Of a stretch of 64,000 nucleotides of DNA, positions 9,601 to 17,463 are shown piece after piece (positions within the stretch are counted from its first letter, which is position 1; every line of letters begins with the position of its first letter). The notes below the pieces were generated by a model. That model was not told the DNA's origin. It ran no database searches and was given only the letters and a program-made list of their open reading frames with translations. A program made the translations under genes and the position numbers. Source of the stretch: an uncultured Bacteroidales bacterium (GTDB lineage Bacteria > Bacteroidota > Bacteroidia > Bacteroidales > Paludibacteraceae); contig CALFTM010000057.1 of the NCBI GenBank assembly GCA_937916355.1, positions 14,303-78,302 of the forward strand, given 5' to 3'.

Positions 9601-10439
9601 ATAGTCTGAAATTGGAGAATCAAAAACTACAGCTTAAAATATACGCTTTAGATTCTGCCGTAAACAGGCTGGACAATGATATTACCATAAATTTCAAAAA
9701 GACAAATTCTCCAACTTATTCCTTTCCTTTAGATTCTTGGACATACGCCCACGAAGTGTACAAAAGCATGAAAGAGGGAGATCGTATCGTTTTTGTCGTA
9801 AGACATTCTGAAAGGGATGAGAATTGTTCTGATTCGTATTGTGACCTTAATGAAAACGGCATCAGAATCGTCAAGGAGATTGGTGTTGAATTTAAAGGAG
9901 GCTTGGCGGGTGTGAATGATTCTTACTATGGTTCGAGTGAGTCTGAAAGATGCAAAACCACCTCCTATTTAATTGCGGAAACTCGAGGCGACACACTTAT
10001 TAAAAGCAATCAAGATGTTGCGCATCCAATAGATGTCTTAAAATCAGAGTATTATGGAAGCGATTTACACAGTTGGCCGGGAAGAGCCGAATATTACAAC
10101 GAATCTCCGAAAGAGGTGGAAGAAAAATCTATGATTTTAGTGAACGATCTATTAAATCGTTCTAAAAGGAAGAAATTCTCTTGGTTTACTTCTCATGACT
10201 ATGTGATTGTCCCTCTTGTGGAGTGGGCTACCAATTTAGGCATAGATTATGAAAAATATGAGGGAACATACAACGGGCAGGATAGCGGTTATCAAGACAA
10301 ATGGACTGATTCTTTTTATTGGAACAATTTCCTTTCTGGTGTGGCAATATTGGTACACCAAGACAACACGTTTGAGATTTATCCGGTAAAAAACATGGAG
10401 GATGGTTTTCGATACACAAGGTGTTATAAAAATTGGTGA
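6693..10439 (+). CDS. Giant repeat-stalk surface protein with histidine-phosphatase-like C-terminal domain
   Basis: A 1,248-residue exported protein. Residues 1-24 are a signal peptide. Residues 25-135 form the tail-fibre-like N-domain common in Bacteroidota (PQTMSYQAVVRDQEGKLI near the start, SVPYALYAERI at its end). Residues 205-904 are 25 tandem 28-residue repeats of the form DP[IV]F[KN]ASLAANIT..DT..WNNK. Residues about 945-1000 look coiled-coil (heptads such as LNQKVSQLETKNLQM). From about 1025 the protein resembles the histidine phosphatase superfamily: VVRHSER with R1037-H1038, LNENGIRIVKEIG, GSSESERCKTTSYLI with R1086, and TSHDYVIVPLVEW with H1168. Unlike its partner upstream it shows no T9SS sorting domain at the end. 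Parts are well supported; the enzyme activity is an inference. Confidence 0.8.
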   Translation: MKMKKLIAFFALNTLFVCSLFSAAPQTMSYQAVVRDQEGKLIAEKSVSILVSILQNDSSNTIYQEEHATTTNANGLITLSIGKESSFSDIKWSDGTYYLQCQFDLNNDGVYDLKSYSPIQSVPYALYAERISPTALPAWVYNEEKPSYRYDELEDKPIIPLKLSELENDVNFLTQEDLPKQDSSFYKSIAYQISSEDTANWNNKLAVENDPIFKASLAANITDKDTTYWNNKLDEETDPVFKASLAANITDEDTANWNNKLDVESDPIFNASLAANITDKDTANWNNKLDEEADPVFKASLAANITDEDTANWNNKLDEETDPVFNASLAANITDKDTANWNNKLAVESDPIFKASLAANITEKDTTYWNNKLDVENDPIFKASLAANITEKDTTYWNNKLDEEADPVFKASLAANITDIDTANWNNKLAVENDPIFNASLAANITNEDTAKWNNKLAVENDPIFKASLAANITDEDTANWNNKLAVENDPIFKASLAANITDEDTANWNNKLAVESDPIFKASLAANITNEDTANWNNKLAVENDPIFNASLAANITDKDTANWNNKLAVESDPIFKASLAANITNEDTAIWNNKLDEEADPIFKASLAANITEKDTTNWNNKLDEEADPVFKASLAANITDEDTANWNNKLAVENDPIFKASLAANITDEDTANWNNKLAVESDPIFKASLAANITDIDTANWNNKLAVENDPIFNASLAANITDEDTANWNNKLAVESDPVFNASLAANITDKDTANWNNKLAVENDPIFKASLAANITDEDTANWNNKLAVENDPIFKASLAANITDKDTANWNNKLAVESDPIFNASLAANITDKDTANWNSKLAVESDPIFKASLAANITDEDTANWNNKLAVESDPIFKASLAANITDEDTANWNNKLDFTDLDDYAKKTEIPTIPTKVSEFENDATYVREADLNQIMEIIGELNQKVSQLETKNLQMSTAVDSLKLENQKLQLKIYALDSAVNRLDNDITINFKKTNSPTYSFPLDSWTYAHEVYKSMKEGDRIVFVVRHSERDENCSDSYCDLNENGIRIVKEIGVEFKGGLAGVNDSYYGSSESERCKTTSYLIAETRGDTLIKSNQDVAHPIDVLKSEYYGSDLHSWPGRAEYYNESPKEVEEKSMILVNDLLNRSKRKKFSWFTSHDYVIVPLVEWATNLGIDYEKYEGTYNGQDSGYQDKWTDSFYWNNFLSGVAILVHQDNTFEIYPVKNMEDGFRYTRCYKNW
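7305..9404 (+). repeat. Tandem array: 25 copies of an 84-bp in-frame repeat
   Basis: The array runs from the TTA codon at 7305 to 9404, exactly 2,100 bp or 25 x 84, and is preceded by a partial unit (SSEDTANWNNK). The units fall into two main flavours, LDEE[AT]DPVF and LAVE[NS]DPIF, mixed along the array. Neighbouring units are nearly identical in DNA, so unit gain or loss by recombination or slippage would preserve the frame. Confidence 0.97.
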
Positions 10440-10478
10440 TAGTGTGGTAAAATGTTATAGTTTATATTTTATTTTCTC

Positions 10479-10486
10479 TATTTTTG
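10479..10486 (+). promoter_or_regulatory. -7 element upstream of the HD-domain gene
   Basis: TATTTTTG fits TAnnTTTG and lies 35 bases before the ATG at 10521, consistent with a short leader. Confidence 0.5.
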
Positions 10487-10520
10487 CACCACAAATTTCA
10501 TAACATTTAATTATAAAAAG

Positions 10521-11192
10521 ATGGAAAAAAGATTGGTTTCCTACGAAGATGTTCAATCGAATAAAGAGATAAAAATATACATATCGCAAGCCGATAAAGT
10601 GTTGGCAGCGATGGGATATACAGAACATTCGTTCGGTCATGTAAAAAAGACTGCGGAGTTGGCCAGTTCGATTTTATCCACGTTAGGATATAGCGAACGA
10701 CAACAAGAATTAGCAAAAATCGCAGGATACATGCACGACATTGGCAATGTGGTCAATCGAGTGGACCATGCACAAAGTGGAGCCGTGATGGCTTTTCGCA
10801 TATTGGATAAAATGGGAATGCATCCGGAAGAGATTGCTCAAGTGATCAGTGCGATAGGGAATCATGACGAGAGTACCGCCGCAGAAGTCAACCCGATCGC
10901 CGCAGCCTTGATTTTAGCAGATAAGACCGACGTGAGACGCAGCCGTGTCCGCCATCGCAAAATTTCCGGACATGACATCCATGACCGTGTAAACTATGCT
11001 GCAGTAGAATCAAAAACTTATTTTTTCAATGAAAATAAAGAACTGATATTAGACCTAACCATCGACACAGAAATATCCGCAGTAATTGATTACTTTGAAA
11101 TATTTCTATCTCGAATGATTTTATGCAGAAAGGCGGCTGCCTACCTGAATTTGCAGTTTGGCTTGATCATCAACGGACAGAAAATGGTGTAA
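10521..11192 (+). CDS. HD-domain phosphohydrolase
   Basis: A 223-residue soluble protein with an HD metal-dependent phosphohydrolase domain. The ligand set is visible: H40 (SFGH), H72-D73 (GYMHDIGN), H83 (VDHAQSG), H115 (IGNHDE) and D134 (LADKTDVRRSRVR). The tail after about 165 (YFFNENKELILDLTIDTEIS) looks like a small additional domain. Its substrate, nucleotide or otherwise, cannot be read from the sequence. It stands alone, with its own promoter-like element, and converges on the ABC-F gene, whose stop is only 5 bases away. Confidence 0.82.
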   Translation: MEKRLVSYEDVQSNKEIKIYISQADKVLAAMGYTEHSFGHVKKTAELASSILSTLGYSERQQELAKIAGYMHDIGNVVNRVDHAQSGAVMAFRILDKMGMHPEEIAQVISAIGNHDESTAAEVNPIAAALILADKTDVRRSRVRHRKISGHDIHDRVNYAAVESKTYFFNENKELILDLTIDTEISAVIDYFEIFLSRMILCRKAAAYLNLQFGLIINGQKMV

Positions 11193-11196
11193 AAGA

Positions 11197-12831
11197 TTAT
11201 TTCCTCTCCAATTCTCGAAGAGAGTCCATCTTCTTTTTCTCCAAGAACCCATATATTGTGTCAAGGTGTTCGGTGACTTTTTGGTTACCGAACTCATACA
11301 CTTTGTTCACCAAACCATCAAGAAAATCTCTATCATGAGACACCACTATCAGTGTACCGTCAAAATCCTTTAAAGCACTTTTCAAAATATCCTTCGTCTT
11401 CATATCCAAGTGGTTGGTGGGCTCATCCAAAATTAGAAGATTCACAGGTTCCAACAGCAGCTTAATCATTGCCAAACGAGTCCTTTCTCCTCCAGAAAGC
11501 ACCTTAACCTTCTTCAGAGAGTTGTCGCCGCCAAACATGAATGCCCCCAACAGATCTTTTATTTTGTTGCGGATTTCCCCTTGCGCAACGTCATCTATGG
11601 TCTGAAAGACTGTGAGTTCGCCATCCAAAAGAGAGGCTTGGTTTTGAGCAAAGTAACCAATCTGCACATTATGCCCCAATTTCAGTTCTCCTTGGAAATC
11701 GATTTCGTCCATAATACATTTCACCAAGGTTGATTTACCCTCTCCATTTCTACCTACAAAAGCCACTTTGTCTCCACGTTCGATAGTAAAAGAGACATTT
11801 TGAAACACAGTATGCTCGCCATACGATTTTGCCACTTGATTGGCAATGACCGGATAATTTCCAGAACGAGGGGACGGTGGGAATTTTAACCGAAGAGCAG
11901 AGGTGTCTTCTTCATCTACCTCGATGATTTCTAATTTCTCCAACATTTTCACACGAGACTGAACCTGCAATGTTTTTGAGTAAGTTCCCTTAAACCTCTC
12001 AATAAATTCTTTCGTTTCAGCAATCATCTTCTGTTGCTCGTCGTATGCTTTTTGCTGCTGTTCTCTACGCTCTTTCCGCAACTCCAAATAATGGGAATAG
12101 TTGGTTTTATAATCGTATATCCTTCCCATTGTCACCTCGATGGTTCGAGTTGTAATATTATCGACAAATGCACGGTCGTGAGAGATCAGGACAACAGCCT
12201 TGGAACTATTTATCAAAAATTCCTCCAACCATTGGATGGACTCAATATCAAGGTGGTTGGTCGGCTCATCTAACAAGATGACATCAGGTTTTCTAAGTAA
12301 TATTTTCGCCAACTCGATTCTCATTCTCCAACCACCACTAAACTCCTTTGTGGGTTTTTGAAGGTCATCTCGCTTAAAACCCAATCCCAACAAAACCTTT
12401 TCGACATCTGCGGCATAGTTTGTCTCTTCGATAGAATAAAATTTTTCACTAAGGGTAGAAACTTGCTCAATTAGCTTCATGTAATCGTCTGAATCATAAT
12501 CCGTCCTTGTTGCCAATTCATTATTGAGGCGTTCAATCTCCTTCTCCATTTCAAACAATTCGGAAAAAGCTAATGATGCCTCCTCAAAAACGGTTCTTCC
12601 ATCTTCTGTCATCAGGTGTTGAGGCAAGTAGGCGACAACGCACTCTTTGGGTGCGGCAACCTTCCCTCTTGTTGGTTTCTGCACGCCCGCAAGAATTTTC
12701 AGCAAGGTGGACTTCCCCGCCCCATTTTTACCCATGAGGGCTATCCGATCTTTTTCATTGATTTGGAACGATATATTTTCAAAAAGTGTAGAACCTCCAA
12801 ATTCTACAGTTAAATTGTCTACAGAAATCAT
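11197..12831 (-). CDS. ABC-F family ATPase (EttA/Uup/YdiF type)
   Basis: A soluble 544-residue protein with two ABC cassettes and no membrane segments. The first cassette has GKNGAGKST at 34-42, the FSGGWRMR signature and VILLDEPTNHLD. The second has GRNGEGKST, LSGGERTR and LLILDEPTNHLD. Between them is the long charged P-site-tRNA-interaction linker typical of ABC-F (YLELRKERREQQQKAYDE onward). ABC-F proteins act on ribosomes as translation factors or in antibiotic protection. This one resembles the housekeeping Uup/YdiF-like members and there is no resistance context. It lies 33 bp downstream of tamL, so it may share its transcript. Confidence 0.92.
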   Translation of the reverse strand: MISVDNLTVEFGGSTLFENISFQINEKDRIALMGKNGAGKSTLLKILAGVQKPTRGKVAAPKECVVAYLPQHLMTEDGRTVFEEASLAFSELFEMEKEIERLNNELATRTDYDSDDYMKLIEQVSTLSEKFYSIEETNYAADVEKVLLGLGFKRDDLQKPTKEFSGGWRMRIELAKILLRKPDVILLDEPTNHLDIESIQWLEEFLINSSKAVVLISHDRAFVDNITTRTIEVTMGRIYDYKTNYSHYLELRKERREQQQKAYDEQQKMIAETKEFIERFKGTYSKTLQVQSRVKMLEKLEIIEVDEEDTSALRLKFPPSPRSGNYPVIANQVAKSYGEHTVFQNVSFTIERGDKVAFVGRNGEGKSTLVKCIMDEIDFQGELKLGHNVQIGYFAQNQASLLDGELTVFQTIDDVAQGEIRNKIKDLLGAFMFGGDNSLKKVKVLSGGERTRLAMIKLLLEPVNLLILDEPTNHLDMKTKDILKSALKDFDGTLIVVSHDRDFLDGLVNKVYEFGNQKVTEHLDTIYGFLEKKKMDSLRELERK

Positions 12832-12864
12832 ATATTTAGAATTTAATTTTTCATTAATTGAGGA

Positions 12865-15192
12865 TTAGAACGGATGACCGATCGCAAAATGGAACGCACA
12901 ATCATCCTTCCAATTCAACCCTTTAAAACGCCACTGCTCCCCTTCTTTACGAGATGGATTATATGCTTTTAATCCCAAATCGAAGCGAATCAAGAAATAA
13001 GAGAAATCAAAACGGATTCCAGCTCCATAAGCCAATGCGATTTGCTTGAAAAACCGGTTAAACGTAAATTGCCCATTGGGTTGAGACTCATAATCCTTTA
13101 TAGTCCAGATATTACCTGCATCAACAAAAACCGCCGCTTCTATCTTCCAAAAGAGTTTGGCTCGATACTCCAAATTCATCAGCAATTTTATGTCTCCGGT
13201 CTGCTTCACAAAATCATTCAGATTTTCCGAATAATAGTTTCCGGGACCAAGAGTTCTGACCGACCAGCCTCGCACGCCATTTGCACCACCTCCAAAAAAA
13301 CGTTTTTCAAACGGCACAACCGATGCATTTCCATAAGGATAGGCAATTCCGATGTTAAAATGGCCTACCAAATGATTTCGCTGGTCGAAGGCATAATTAT
13401 AGGCGAAATCGAACTCTCCTTTCACATATTGCGCATAAGGAATGTCCCCCACTTCATACTGCCCCTCTTCATTTTTCCTCCGTCCTAATATGCTATTTAC
13501 CCCCTGTAAAATATTACCTGCTGTTTCTATGGAAAAACGATAATACTTTTTATTCACCGCATTAGACAAATGGTTGTCATACGAATAAGAAAAACCGGTA
13601 CTCATCACAAAGTGGGAAGAGTAACTCTCCCTTAAAACCGAATATCGGTCTGCACTATAAACGGAATCAAAAATCGGTGAAGTGGAAATCTTCACATAGT
13701 TCAAATTTATCAAATCAATCGTGTACTTGTAAAATCGACGACGATTCAACAAATACTTCATTCCAGTAGAGATCGTCGTACGTTCATAAGTTTCTGGACG
13801 AACCTGATAGTTATAGTTTATTTTAAATTCAGTATGAGCCTCCACCCATCTTTTGAAATTGGTGGAAACGAATGGGAAGATAAAACGGGGGAAATTCAAA
13901 GACATTTCTCCTCCCAAATCTAAGACATACTGATGGAAGATTTCTGAAATGCCTGAATAAGCCTCCTGCGCATACTTTGCCTTCACTTCAAAAACCTCTG
14001 AACCTCTGAAAATGTTCTTATGGGCATATCCAAGATTGGCGGCAAAACCTAAATCTCCGTTCGAGTTTGTCCCTTCTATGTCAAATGAGAAAGACTGCGG
14101 TTTGGCGGAATAAAGAACGATGTCACAATCCAACTCATTTTTTCCATTATGTAGATCCTCAAAACGAATGTTCGATTGTCGAAGGATTCCGAGGGAATTA
14201 AATCTGGAATAGGTTCTCTCCACAAGGAAATCACTGTATATCATTCCGGGAATGATGCGCAAATCCTCCTCCAAATTGCGTGGTTTTAAGAGGGGTCTGC
14301 CATTTGAGTAGATTGTGATTTTATCATTGTAGACCAAAGTGTCCAACGGACCTGAATTGGAGGCGTTGACCGTCGAACCATTATAGGTTGTGATGTTGAT
14401 GTTCCTTACAGTAAAACGAGGATGTGATTTTTCCACTTCCGTGCCATCTGCCATCACCTCCTTATAAGGTTTTAAAAGTATCTTCAAATCAACCTCATGG
14501 TCGCCAACAGAACTATCTGCAGAAAAGGCGATATACTCTTTGTTGAATTTATAAAACCCTCTTCTTCGCAAAAATGTTGTGATGCGCTGGCGTTCAGAAT
14601 CGAGTACGTCTATATCAAACAAATTACCTTTTTTCAGCAAGGTCTGAGAATATCCGTAACGCCCCTGCAACAAGGAGTCGATTCGATAATCACTTGTAAA
14701 ATTATTCTCTACATTTCTGATTTTGTAAGGTTGGTTGGGCTTGACGATGTATTTCACCTCCATCTTTTTTTCACGTCTCTGCTTTGCCGACGAGGTGACC
14801 TCTGCGTGCATATACCCTTTGGTCTTCATGTACTTCTGAAGTTCTTTTTCAGACTGGTAAGTCAAAAAAGGGTCGTATATCACAGGTTGCTCTCCTATCT
14901 CCCTTAACTTACGATTGATTTTTTTAGAGGTGTCCCTACCAGAAAGGTTATAAACGCCCAAATAGATTCGAAACAATCCAAATGCTTTAAAATTGGGCCT
15001 CTGCCGTAAATAATCTGACAATTCGCTGCTATTCACAGTATTGTCCTCAACTTCCACTGTGACCTTATCAAGCAAATAGCTCCCTTCTGGCACATACTTG
15101 GTAGTAGAACAAGCAGACAAAACAAGAGCTAATAGTCCGACTATCAGCCACAACTTGATTCGTTTATGAACATATACTCTCTCCACTTCCAT
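12865..15192 (-). CDS. tamL: TamL-type outer-membrane lipoprotein, Omp85/BamA superfamily
   Basis: Outer-membrane assembly factor. The N-terminus has basic residues, a hydrophobic stretch and a lipobox ending LVLSAC followed by STTKYVPEGSYLLDKVTVE. This is the mark of the lipid-anchored TamL found in Bacteroidota in place of TamA. POTRA-like repeats follow, then a 16-strand-type barrel with the conserved FFGGGANGVRGWSVRTLGPG loop and a terminal Phe (HFAIGHPF). The frame can be read from TTG 15204 (779 residues). That TTG sits inside a perfect -7 element (TATCTTTG, 15209-15202), so I prefer ATG 15192 (775 residues), which would make the message nearly leaderless. No TamB gene is in the window. 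Confidence 0.9.
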   Translation of the reverse strand: MEVERVYVHKRIKLWLIVGLLALVLSACSTTKYVPEGSYLLDKVTVEVEDNTVNSSELSDYLRQRPNFKAFGLFRIYLGVYNLSGRDTSKKINRKLREIGEQPVIYDPFLTYQSEKELQKYMKTKGYMHAEVTSSAKQRREKKMEVKYIVKPNQPYKIRNVENNFTSDYRIDSLLQGRYGYSQTLLKKGNLFDIDVLDSERQRITTFLRRRGFYKFNKEYIAFSADSSVGDHEVDLKILLKPYKEVMADGTEVEKSHPRFTVRNINITTYNGSTVNASNSGPLDTLVYNDKITIYSNGRPLLKPRNLEEDLRIIPGMIYSDFLVERTYSRFNSLGILRQSNIRFEDLHNGKNELDCDIVLYSAKPQSFSFDIEGTNSNGDLGFAANLGYAHKNIFRGSEVFEVKAKYAQEAYSGISEIFHQYVLDLGGEMSLNFPRFIFPFVSTNFKRWVEAHTEFKINYNYQVRPETYERTTISTGMKYLLNRRRFYKYTIDLINLNYVKISTSPIFDSVYSADRYSVLRESYSSHFVMSTGFSYSYDNHLSNAVNKKYYRFSIETAGNILQGVNSILGRRKNEEGQYEVGDIPYAQYVKGEFDFAYNYAFDQRNHLVGHFNIGIAYPYGNASVVPFEKRFFGGGANGVRGWSVRTLGPGNYYSENLNDFVKQTGDIKLLMNLEYRAKLFWKIEAAVFVDAGNIWTIKDYESQPNGQFTFNRFFKQIALAYGAGIRFDFSYFLIRFDLGLKAYNPSRKEGEQWRFKGLNWKDDCAFHFAIGHPF

Positions 15193-15201
15193 AATCAACT
15201 G

Positions 15202-15209
15202 CAAAGATA
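15202..15209 (-). promoter_or_regulatory. -7 element of tamL
   Basis: TATCTTTG on the minus strand ends 9 bases before the chosen tamL ATG (15192). It overlaps the only upstream alternative start (TTG 15204) and so helps decide the start. Confidence 0.5.
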
Positions 15210-15523
15210 ACTTATTTTTTCGTTGCCATAGTGCATTTCACGCAATTATCGACTATTTTGCAAAATTTAAGGAATTTCCTCCGAAACAGTTCGAAAAGAT
15301 TCATCCTATACGCGACGCCTAAACGCTCGTAAAAGTCTGAAAGTGAATTTATTTTATCACAATCAAAAAATTTTCCACCCAAAAAACTTCTCTATAATAA
15401 ACAAAATCATTACTTTTGCCCTAAATGGATTCACTTTTTTCCATTTATAGATACAATATAATTATTGTGCGATGCGTTTAAGTATGCGCTAATACATGAT
15501 AAAATTTATATAAAGGGACAGCA
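15210..15523. other. Intergenic region between divergent tamL and lipoprotein genes
   Basis: About 315 AT-rich bases without a credible reading frame. They contain a -7 match for the plus-strand gene (TACTTTTG, 15411-15418) and a near-palindrome ACAATA-TAAT-TATTGT at 15453-15468 that would sit in that gene's leader. I see no terminator or RNA gene here. Confidence 0.55.
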
Positions 15524-16102
15524 ATGAACATACGGAAATACATATATATAACCCTAACGCTTCTCACCTCAGCGATTTTCCTAATCGGCTGCGGAGAGGA
15601 CACTTATACAGAGGGTAAAGCCTTCCTCAAAAAAGAGAAGGAGGTTTTAGAGAAATTAAACGGAAGTTGGTCAAGAAGGGTGTCTATCGACGAAATAGAA
15701 AGCCTCGATACGTTTCGATTTGAGATTTTCGATGAGCCTACCGTCTTAAAATCACAAGGTATGCAAGCGGAATTTCACGGCAAAATGATATGGACCAACA
15801 CAACCGTCTACCTTGACGAAACAGAAGAGGAAGAGACCAGTATATACTTTTATGTAGAACCCAAATATGATAGAATTTGCGGATATGGTTGGGTTTCATC
15901 GGGAAGATACGACATCCAAGACGCACAGGTTTTTGACTATGTTTTCTTTAATGAAGATAGTCTGAAACTGACGGAAAACACCATCGGACACTCCAATTCT
16001 AAAGAGCTGAAGCGTGTCATCGAGGTGATTGAAGATGAGGAAACCGAAGATTCAGAAGAAGTAGAAAGCCAGAATGCCGAAGAAGAGGAAAGAGTAAAGT
16101 AA
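15524..16102 (+). CDS. Putative lipoprotein, unknown function
   Basis: A 192-residue protein with a clear lipoprotein signal: hydrophobic core LTLLTSAIFL and lipobox IGC with Cys 23. The mature part (residues about 35-160) is probably a beta-rich domain (VSIDEIESLDTFRFEIFDE, then TSIYFYVEPKYDRICGYGW). The C-terminal 25 residues are almost entirely Glu, Asp and Ser. I do not recognise a family. It is 12 bp upstream of menE on the same strand, so the two may be cotranscribed, but that gives no clue to function. Confidence 0.75.
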   Translation: MNIRKYIYITLTLLTSAIFLIGCGEDTYTEGKAFLKKEKEVLEKLNGSWSRRVSIDEIESLDTFRFEIFDEPTVLKSQGMQAEFHGKMIWTNTTVYLDETEEEETSIYFYVEPKYDRICGYGWVSSGRYDIQDAQVFDYVFFNEDSLKLTENTIGHSNSKELKRVIEVIEDEETEDSEEVESQNAEEEERVK

Positions 16103-16114
16103 AACTTCATCTTC

Positions 16115-17098
16115 ATGGAAGATATTAAATTGGAGGATTTCATCAGGGAATGGAATGATGCTTCGGAATATGTGGAAGTACAAACCTCCGGTTCTACAGG
16201 AACTCCTAAAATCATAAAAGCTGAAAAGAAGAAAATGGTCGCAAGTGCAGAAATGACTTGTGACTTTTTGGGTTTGAAAGAGAATGATTCCGCTCTTTTA
16301 TGTATGTCTCTGAAGCACATCGGAGCTAAAATGATGGTGGTTCGCGCCATCGTCCGCAAACTCAAACTGATTGAAGTGGCGGTCTCCGGACACCCCCTCG
16401 CAGAACTCTCTTGCGCACCAGACTTTGCCGCCATGGTTCCCCTTCAAGTCTACAACTCCCTACAAAATGAAGAGGAAAAGAAACTTCTATTTCAAATCAA
16501 AAATCTCATCATCGGAGGAGGGGCAATCAACAAAAAAATGGAGGCAGAGTTAAAGGATGCCCCGAACAATATCTGGTCTACCTACGGAATGACGGAGACC
16601 CTCTCTCATATCGCCTTACGAAAAATCAACGGCAATGATGCCAGCGAATGGTATAAACCCTTCAATGAAGTCTCTTTACAACTAACAGAACACCAAACAC
16701 TTAGAATTATCGCACCCAAACTTTGCGACACCCCTCTTGACACCAACGACATCGCAGAAATCAACTCCGACGGACATTTCAGGATCATCGGAAGAAAAGA
16801 CAACACCATCATTAGCGGAGGGATAAAAATCCAAGCTGAGGAGGTGGAAAGGTTGTTGGGAATCGACGCAGACCACTCGTTTGCGATAGGGGGACTACCC
16901 GATGAAAAATTCGGACAGATCCTCGTAGCTCTCACAACACCAGAATTTGAAGATACACTAAAAAGCAAGATACCCTTTCTTCCTAAATATTTTCAACCTA
17001 AAAAATTATTCCTGACTGAACAAATCCCGACAACCGAGAATGGGAAAATAGACAGAAAAAAAATCAGAGAAATCCTAAAGGAGATCTCTATGACGTAA
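16115..17098 (+). CDS. menE: o-Succinylbenzoyl-CoA ligase, short Bacteroidota form
   Basis: Adenylate-forming ligase expected to activate o-succinylbenzoate for MenB. At 327 residues it lacks much of the N-terminal subdomain of E. coli-type MenE (about 450), a compact form usual in this phylum. The motifs are intact: TSGSTGTPK at 24-32, STYGMTETLSH with Tyr near 157, GRKDNTIISGGIKIQAEEVE, and NGKIDRKK with the catalytic Lys near 311. It lies 11 kb from menF-D-B-C, behind a lipoprotein gene. Other acyl-CoA ligases are conceivable, but the rest of the pathway is present and this is the only candidate in the window. Confidence 0.85.
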   Translation: MEDIKLEDFIREWNDASEYVEVQTSGSTGTPKIIKAEKKKMVASAEMTCDFLGLKENDSALLCMSLKHIGAKMMVVRAIVRKLKLIEVAVSGHPLAELSCAPDFAAMVPLQVYNSLQNEEEKKLLFQIKNLIIGGGAINKKMEAELKDAPNNIWSTYGMTETLSHIALRKINGNDASEWYKPFNEVSLQLTEHQTLRIIAPKLCDTPLDTNDIAEINSDGHFRIIGRKDNTIISGGIKIQAEEVERLLGIDADHSFAIGGLPDEKFGQILVALTTPEFEDTLKSKIPFLPKYFQPKKLFLTEQIPTTENGKIDRKKIREILKEISMT

Positions 17099-17122
17099 AA
17101 AAGAGATTTCAACCGTGTTTGC

Positions 17123-17153
17123 TTGTGGTTTTGCAAAAAAATCACTAACTTCG
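17123..17153 (+). promoter_or_regulatory. Promoter-like element upstream of the HU gene
   Basis: A TTG at 17123-17125 is followed after 20 bases by TAACTTCG (17146-17153), one mismatch from TAnnTTTG. Spacing agrees with the Bacteroidota -33/-7 pattern. It lies 37 bases before the TTG start of the HU-like gene. Confidence 0.45.
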
Positions 17154-17189
17154 TGCGATTTTATCAGTCTAATTTAACAACAAAGACCA

Positions 17190-17462
17190 TTGAATACAAA
17201 AGAAATCATATCTGAGTTAAAAGAGCGTCTTCAAACGGACTCGGAGACCATCAACAAACTTTGCAACGCCTTTGCTGAAACTTTAGGCGAGGAGCTTTGC
17301 AATGGCAACTCTCTTTCAGTCTCAGGATTCGGCGTTTTTGAAGCGAGGAGAAAAAAAGAGAGAATCTTCGTAGACCCTACGACAAAAGACAGACTCATGT
17401 CTCCTCCTAAACAGGTGCTGGCTTTCAAAATGAGCAATGTCCTAAAAGAAAAATTGAATTAA
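17190..17462 (+). CDS. HU/IHF-family DNA-binding protein
   Basis: A 90-residue protein with the HU fold: helical N-terminus (IISELKERLQTDSETINKL), the SVSGFGVFEARRKKERIFVDPTTKDRL beta-arm region, and the helix-forming end FKMSNVLKEKLN. The arm lacks the usual RNP tip (it reads VDPTTKDR), so its DNA contacts may differ from canonical HU. The only sensible start is TTG 17190, which is unusual. It ends 1 base before the HU-TM-LysM gene, and the two HU-like proteins may form heterodimers, which is inference. Confidence 0.85.
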   Translation: MNTKEIISELKERLQTDSETINKLCNAFAETLGEELCNGNSLSVSGFGVFEARRKKERIFVDPTTKDRLMSPPKQVLAFKMSNVLKEKLN

Positions 17463-17463
17463 A

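Noticed and set aside
15453..15468. Near-palindrome ACAATA-TAAT-TATTGT as an operator
   Set aside because: A 16-base AT-rich palindrome is common by chance in this composition and no known regulator site matches.
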